Source: a bacterium UBP4_UBA6127
Lineage (GTDB): Bacteria > UBP4 > UBA4092
Assembly: GCA_002428325.1 (NCBI GenBank)
Contig: DIVR01000026.1
Coordinates: 242 to 64,241 of the forward strand
Direction: 5' to 3'
DNA length: 64,000 nt
Shown: one piece after another, positions 61,874-64,000 of the stretch
Numbering within the stretch: position 1 is the stretch's first letter
Layout: each line of letters starts with the position of its first letter
Position numbers and translations under genes: made by a program
The notes under the pieces: model-generated
What the model was told of the DNA's origin: nothing
Databases searched by the model: none
The model's input: only the letters and a program-made list of their open reading frames with translations

Positions 61874-61908
61874 AAAGCCCGGTTACATGTTTTGTAACCG
61901 GGCTTTTT
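61874..61908. terminator. Bidirectional terminator between convergent genes
   Basis: Perfect 13-bp stem AAAGCCCGGTTAC / GTAACCGGGCTTT with a 7-nt loop; T-run on the plus strand and TTATTTTT on the minus strand. Confidence 0.92.
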
Positions 61909-61937
61909 AGTTTTATTGTTTCACTGGATAATCAGTT

Positions 61938-63098
61938 TTATTCTCCCGCCAATCGCCAAACCCAGGGGATATCCTTCCCGGCGGCCCGGGATTTCAGATA
62001 ACCGGTCATATAATAGCCCCCCTGGTTATCCGGATAAATTCTGGTAGCAACACAATCTTCTTCTTTTTTATAACTCCGCACCCAGACTTTACTGCCTTCA
62101 CTGTCAAATTTAATGACCAGTGTGCTTCGATCAGTTTCATTCTTCGACCAGATTTCCCCGGTCAGAATATAGCCTCGATCCTGAGTCGGATAGACAAAAT
62201 AAGCCTGGAAATTATTCTTTACTCCAAATACCCTGCTCCAGTCTGTTTTGCCGTCATGTTCAAGCTTGAGAACCCAGATTTGCCAGCTGTCATTCTCTTC
62301 ATTAAACTTGGTTCCGGCAAACATCAGGCTGCCATCATTATCAGGCTGTACACAATTCGCCATATAATGCTTTAATGCGCCTTCTTTCGGCCAAATCCAT
62401 TTTTGGTTGCCCATAGTATCAAATTTACGGATCCATCCATCAAAATAGCCATCATCCGTAAGGGTGGTCCCCAACACTATGACCCCATCTTTCACCGGGC
62501 AGGTATATTTAACATTTTCTTCTTCACCTTCACCGAATATCTTTACCCATTGGATATTGCCAAAAGAATCCAGTTTCTTTATCCAAACTTTATAATCACC
62601 CGTATCTTCCATTTCAATCGTGCCGCTGAAATAATAACCGCCGTCCATGGTAGAACCGGAATATTCAGGCTTTTCATCCAGGATAAGTCCGATTTCCGAT
62701 TCCCATTCAACTCCATATATCTCATTTATTTTCAGTAAATAAGCCTGTTGTCCTGATTCTTTCTCGGTTTTGACTTCCTTGATGCCAAAAGCCAGGTATC
62801 CGCCTTCTTTAACGGGTTTCAGGTCAAAGATAGCCCCTTCACCATAAATTAACTCCCAGGCTACCTGCCCATTATTATCCATAGCCGCCATCCAGGCTTT
62901 CTTACCAGACCCTTTAGTCGCAGTGGACCCTGCCACCAGGCACCCTACCCCGGTAACAGGATATACAATATTAATCTGGCAATCTTCCAATCCCGACAGG
63001 TATCGTTCCCAGAGAATCGTCCCTGCGCCATTGGTTTTGTCAGGTGTTGGAATGGGAGTATTAATTTCTGGTTGGTTATTGTTTTCAGTATTATTCAT
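61938..63098 (-). CDS. Cytoplasmic beta-propeller-like repeat protein
   Basis: A 386-residue protein made of about six to seven similar units of roughly 50 residues. Each contains a GGY-x-x-G strand (YLAFGIKEV, YYFSGTIEM, YILTGEIWS, YYMTGYLKS), then a W-x-x-K-x-D or L-x-x-D-x-x-G turn and a closing W. The pattern is that of PQQ/Kelch-like propeller repeats. A Pro/Asn-rich stretch (1-25) precedes it, without a signal peptide. Similar repeats are usually found in secreted proteins, so a cytoplasmic location would be odd; a leaderless export cannot be excluded. The start at 63098 has only a weak GGTAA upstream. The function is unknown. Confidence 0.75.
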   Translation of the reverse strand: MNNTENNNQPEINTPIPTPDKTNGAGTILWERYLSGLEDCQINIVYPVTGVGCLVAGSTATKGSGKKAWMAAMDNNGQVAWELIYGEGAIFDLKPVKEGGYLAFGIKEVKTEKESGQQAYLLKINEIYGVEWESEIGLILDEKPEYSGSTMDGGYYFSGTIEMEDTGDYKVWIKKLDSFGNIQWVKIFGEGEEENVKYTCPVKDGVIVLGTTLTDDGYFDGWIRKFDTMGNQKWIWPKEGALKHYMANCVQPDNDGSLMFAGTKFNEENDSWQIWVLKLEHDGKTDWSRVFGVKNNFQAYFVYPTQDRGYILTGEIWSKNETDRSTLVIKFDSEGSKVWVRSYKKEEDCVATRIYPDNQGGYYMTGYLKSRAAGKDIPWVWRLAGE

Positions 63099-63327
63099 GG
63101 TTATATTACCCGATATTTTATCAATAAAAAGATAAAATTCCCTATAGTATCAGATTTAAAACAAGATTAATTATACAATCTCGGTCAATTCATCTGCCCG
63201 ATAACTGAATATTTTGATGATTCAGCACCTGTCAGGACCGAAATTTCGAAGCATCATCGCCATTCTACAGAGGATGCCATTGATTAAAATGGTTATTGAT
63301 TCCGCTCAGTAAATCAATGAACCTGTT

Positions 63328-63681
63328 TTATTTGGATTTTCTCATTTCTTCAAAGAGTTCTGTTTCTACACCTATCATAGTCCAGCTTCCGGTGGTAAGC
63401 TCATGGGCAATATCCACCTGATACCCATTCTCAAGTTCCAGCCGAAAACAATTACGCGATGATTGGCTTTCATCAACTTCTGCTACCGTCCACCGCCCAA
63501 TCATGGATAGCACCTGAAAAGGTTTATCTCTCCATTCAAACGCAGAAGGATACCCCGCGTCAGTCGATGGGGTCTCCGGAAGGAGCTGGATAGCTTCTGT
63601 TGTTTTACGCAGATCTTTGACCTTGACGAGGAAATCCTGAATTTCCGCTTTCTTTTTCTTTCGAACTTTTTTCTTCGCCAT
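63328..63681 (-). CDS. Small basic protein of unknown function
   Basis: A 117-residue protein with a very basic N-terminus (MAKKKVRKKKKAEIQ) and a beta-rich rest. It has the pattern FEWRDKPFQVLSMIGRWTVAEVDE, then FRLELENGYQVDI and GSWTMIGVETELFEEM. The W-x-G-R-W and Y-x-V-D repetition weakly recalls small DUF6504-like domains, but I would not assign it. The Lys/Arg-rich start suggests nucleic-acid binding; this is inference. It stands alone, 229 bp before the propeller gene, with no clear ribosome site or terminator. Confidence 0.6.
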   Translation of the reverse strand: MAKKKVRKKKKAEIQDFLVKVKDLRKTTEAIQLLPETPSTDAGYPSAFEWRDKPFQVLSMIGRWTVAEVDESQSSRNCFRLELENGYQVDIAHELTTGSWTMIGVETELFEEMRKSK

Positions 63682-63786
63682 AGTTAAAACATACTAACCT
63701 GTGGAGCCATTTGAGTCAATAGGCAGCCCCGCTAAACAGCATAAATAGGACTCCCGACTGAATGCTATCAAACCCTTAAATCACAC

Positions 63787-64000
63787 CTAATATTGAGGGT
63801 TATATCGGATTTTCATGGTAGATGTAATGAGAGTTCTCCCATCGGCATCCACTTTAACGTTATATCCACCCGGGACATTTTCAATATCCCGAAGGTCAAT
63901 CCCCTTTTCAACGGCATCCATGAAATCGAAAATGTTATTTTTATTATTAGTTTGAGCCGTCAGTAAAACCTGGCCTATCTGATTTTCATTATAAGTAATA
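63787..64000 (-). CDS. Partial unknown protein, C-terminus only
   Basis: The minus-strand frame enters from the right edge and stops at TAG (63789-63787), giving the last 71 residues. They contain NIFDFMDAVEKGIDLRD, VPGGYNVKVDADGRTL and end MKIRYNPQY. This is a compact beta-type tail with no recognisable motif. The open frame across the whole visible part, and the stop, support that it is a real gene end; nothing can be said of its function. Confidence 0.45.
   Translation of the reverse strand, partial: ITYNENQIGQVLLTAQTNNKNNIFDFMDAVEKGIDLRDIENVPGGYNVKVDADGRTLITSTMKIRYNPQY

Noticed and set aside
63295..63318. ATTGATT/AATCAAT inverted repeat after the 63328 gene as a terminator
   Set aside because: The stem is short and AT-rich and no T-run follows; likely chance.
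1..64000. tRNA, rRNA, CRISPR array, prophage or insertion sequence
   Set aside because: I read all intergenic gaps and saw no cloverleaf, regularly spaced repeats or transposase motifs.

Overview
The window looks like a chromosome segment from an uncultivated Gram-negative-type bacterium that I cannot place in a phylum. It has about 43-45% GC by eye, standard code (TGA is used as a stop), mostly AGGAGG-type ribosome sites and a near-consensus sigma-54 promoter. Nearly all strong calls are housekeeping, envelope or secreted-protein genes. No rRNA, tRNA, CRISPR array, phage or transposase was seen.

Layout. 1-3811 (minus): yaiI/yqxD, dnaG and rpoD, the macromolecular-synthesis operon in the Bacillus-like order; rpoD runs off the left edge. 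4024-7918: a GT2 glycosyltransferase and a B12-radical SAM protein (minus), then a polytopic GT-C-like membrane protein (plus). 8251-10782: three tandem type IV pilin/pseudopilin paralogues, each with its own strong ribosome site and terminator. 11028-14130: a phosphodiester glycosidase-like exported protein paired with a HyuA-like protein. 14224-14888: a DUF559 nuclease pseudogene between copies of a 79-bp repeat. 14977-20691: a carbohydrate operon (secreted GH26-like enzyme, phosphohexomutase, GH94 phosphorylase). 20765-21560: a geneless stretch packed with short palindromes. 21561-24876: alaC, an HhH-GPD DNA glycosylase, and a LysM/M23 peptidase. 25274-37467: a very large secreted subtilase, nadB, pheA, a predicted sigma-54 small RNA, a secreted repeat protein and a NamZ-like enzyme. 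37632-43864: a PHP protein, a six-PAS histidine kinase with a REC-Hpt partner, and panD. 44000-46900: a protein joining a DnaG-type CHC2 zinc finger to a long TPR array. 46909-53620: a membrane protein/periplasmic-binding-like pair, rlmI, and hisD-hisC. 53638-64000: gamma-carbonic anhydrase, four glycan or lipid genes, a cell-wall group (NlpC/P60, ddl, UPF0104 flippase-like), a TPR lipid/periplasm protein, a cytoplasmic propeller and two small unknowns.

How the genes work together. Three themes recur: surface display and degradation (pilins, subtilase, GH26, FN3 protein), cell-wall building and turnover (Ddl, M23, NlpC/P60, NamZ, glycosyltransferases), and scattered amino-acid or cofactor genes (alaC, nadB, pheA, panD, hisCD). 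The least explained items are the CHC2-TPR fusion, the sigma-54 small RNA unit, the repeat-flanked DUF559 relic and a repeated perfect palindrome with the core TTTTGACAGCTGTCAAAA found at three intergenic sites.
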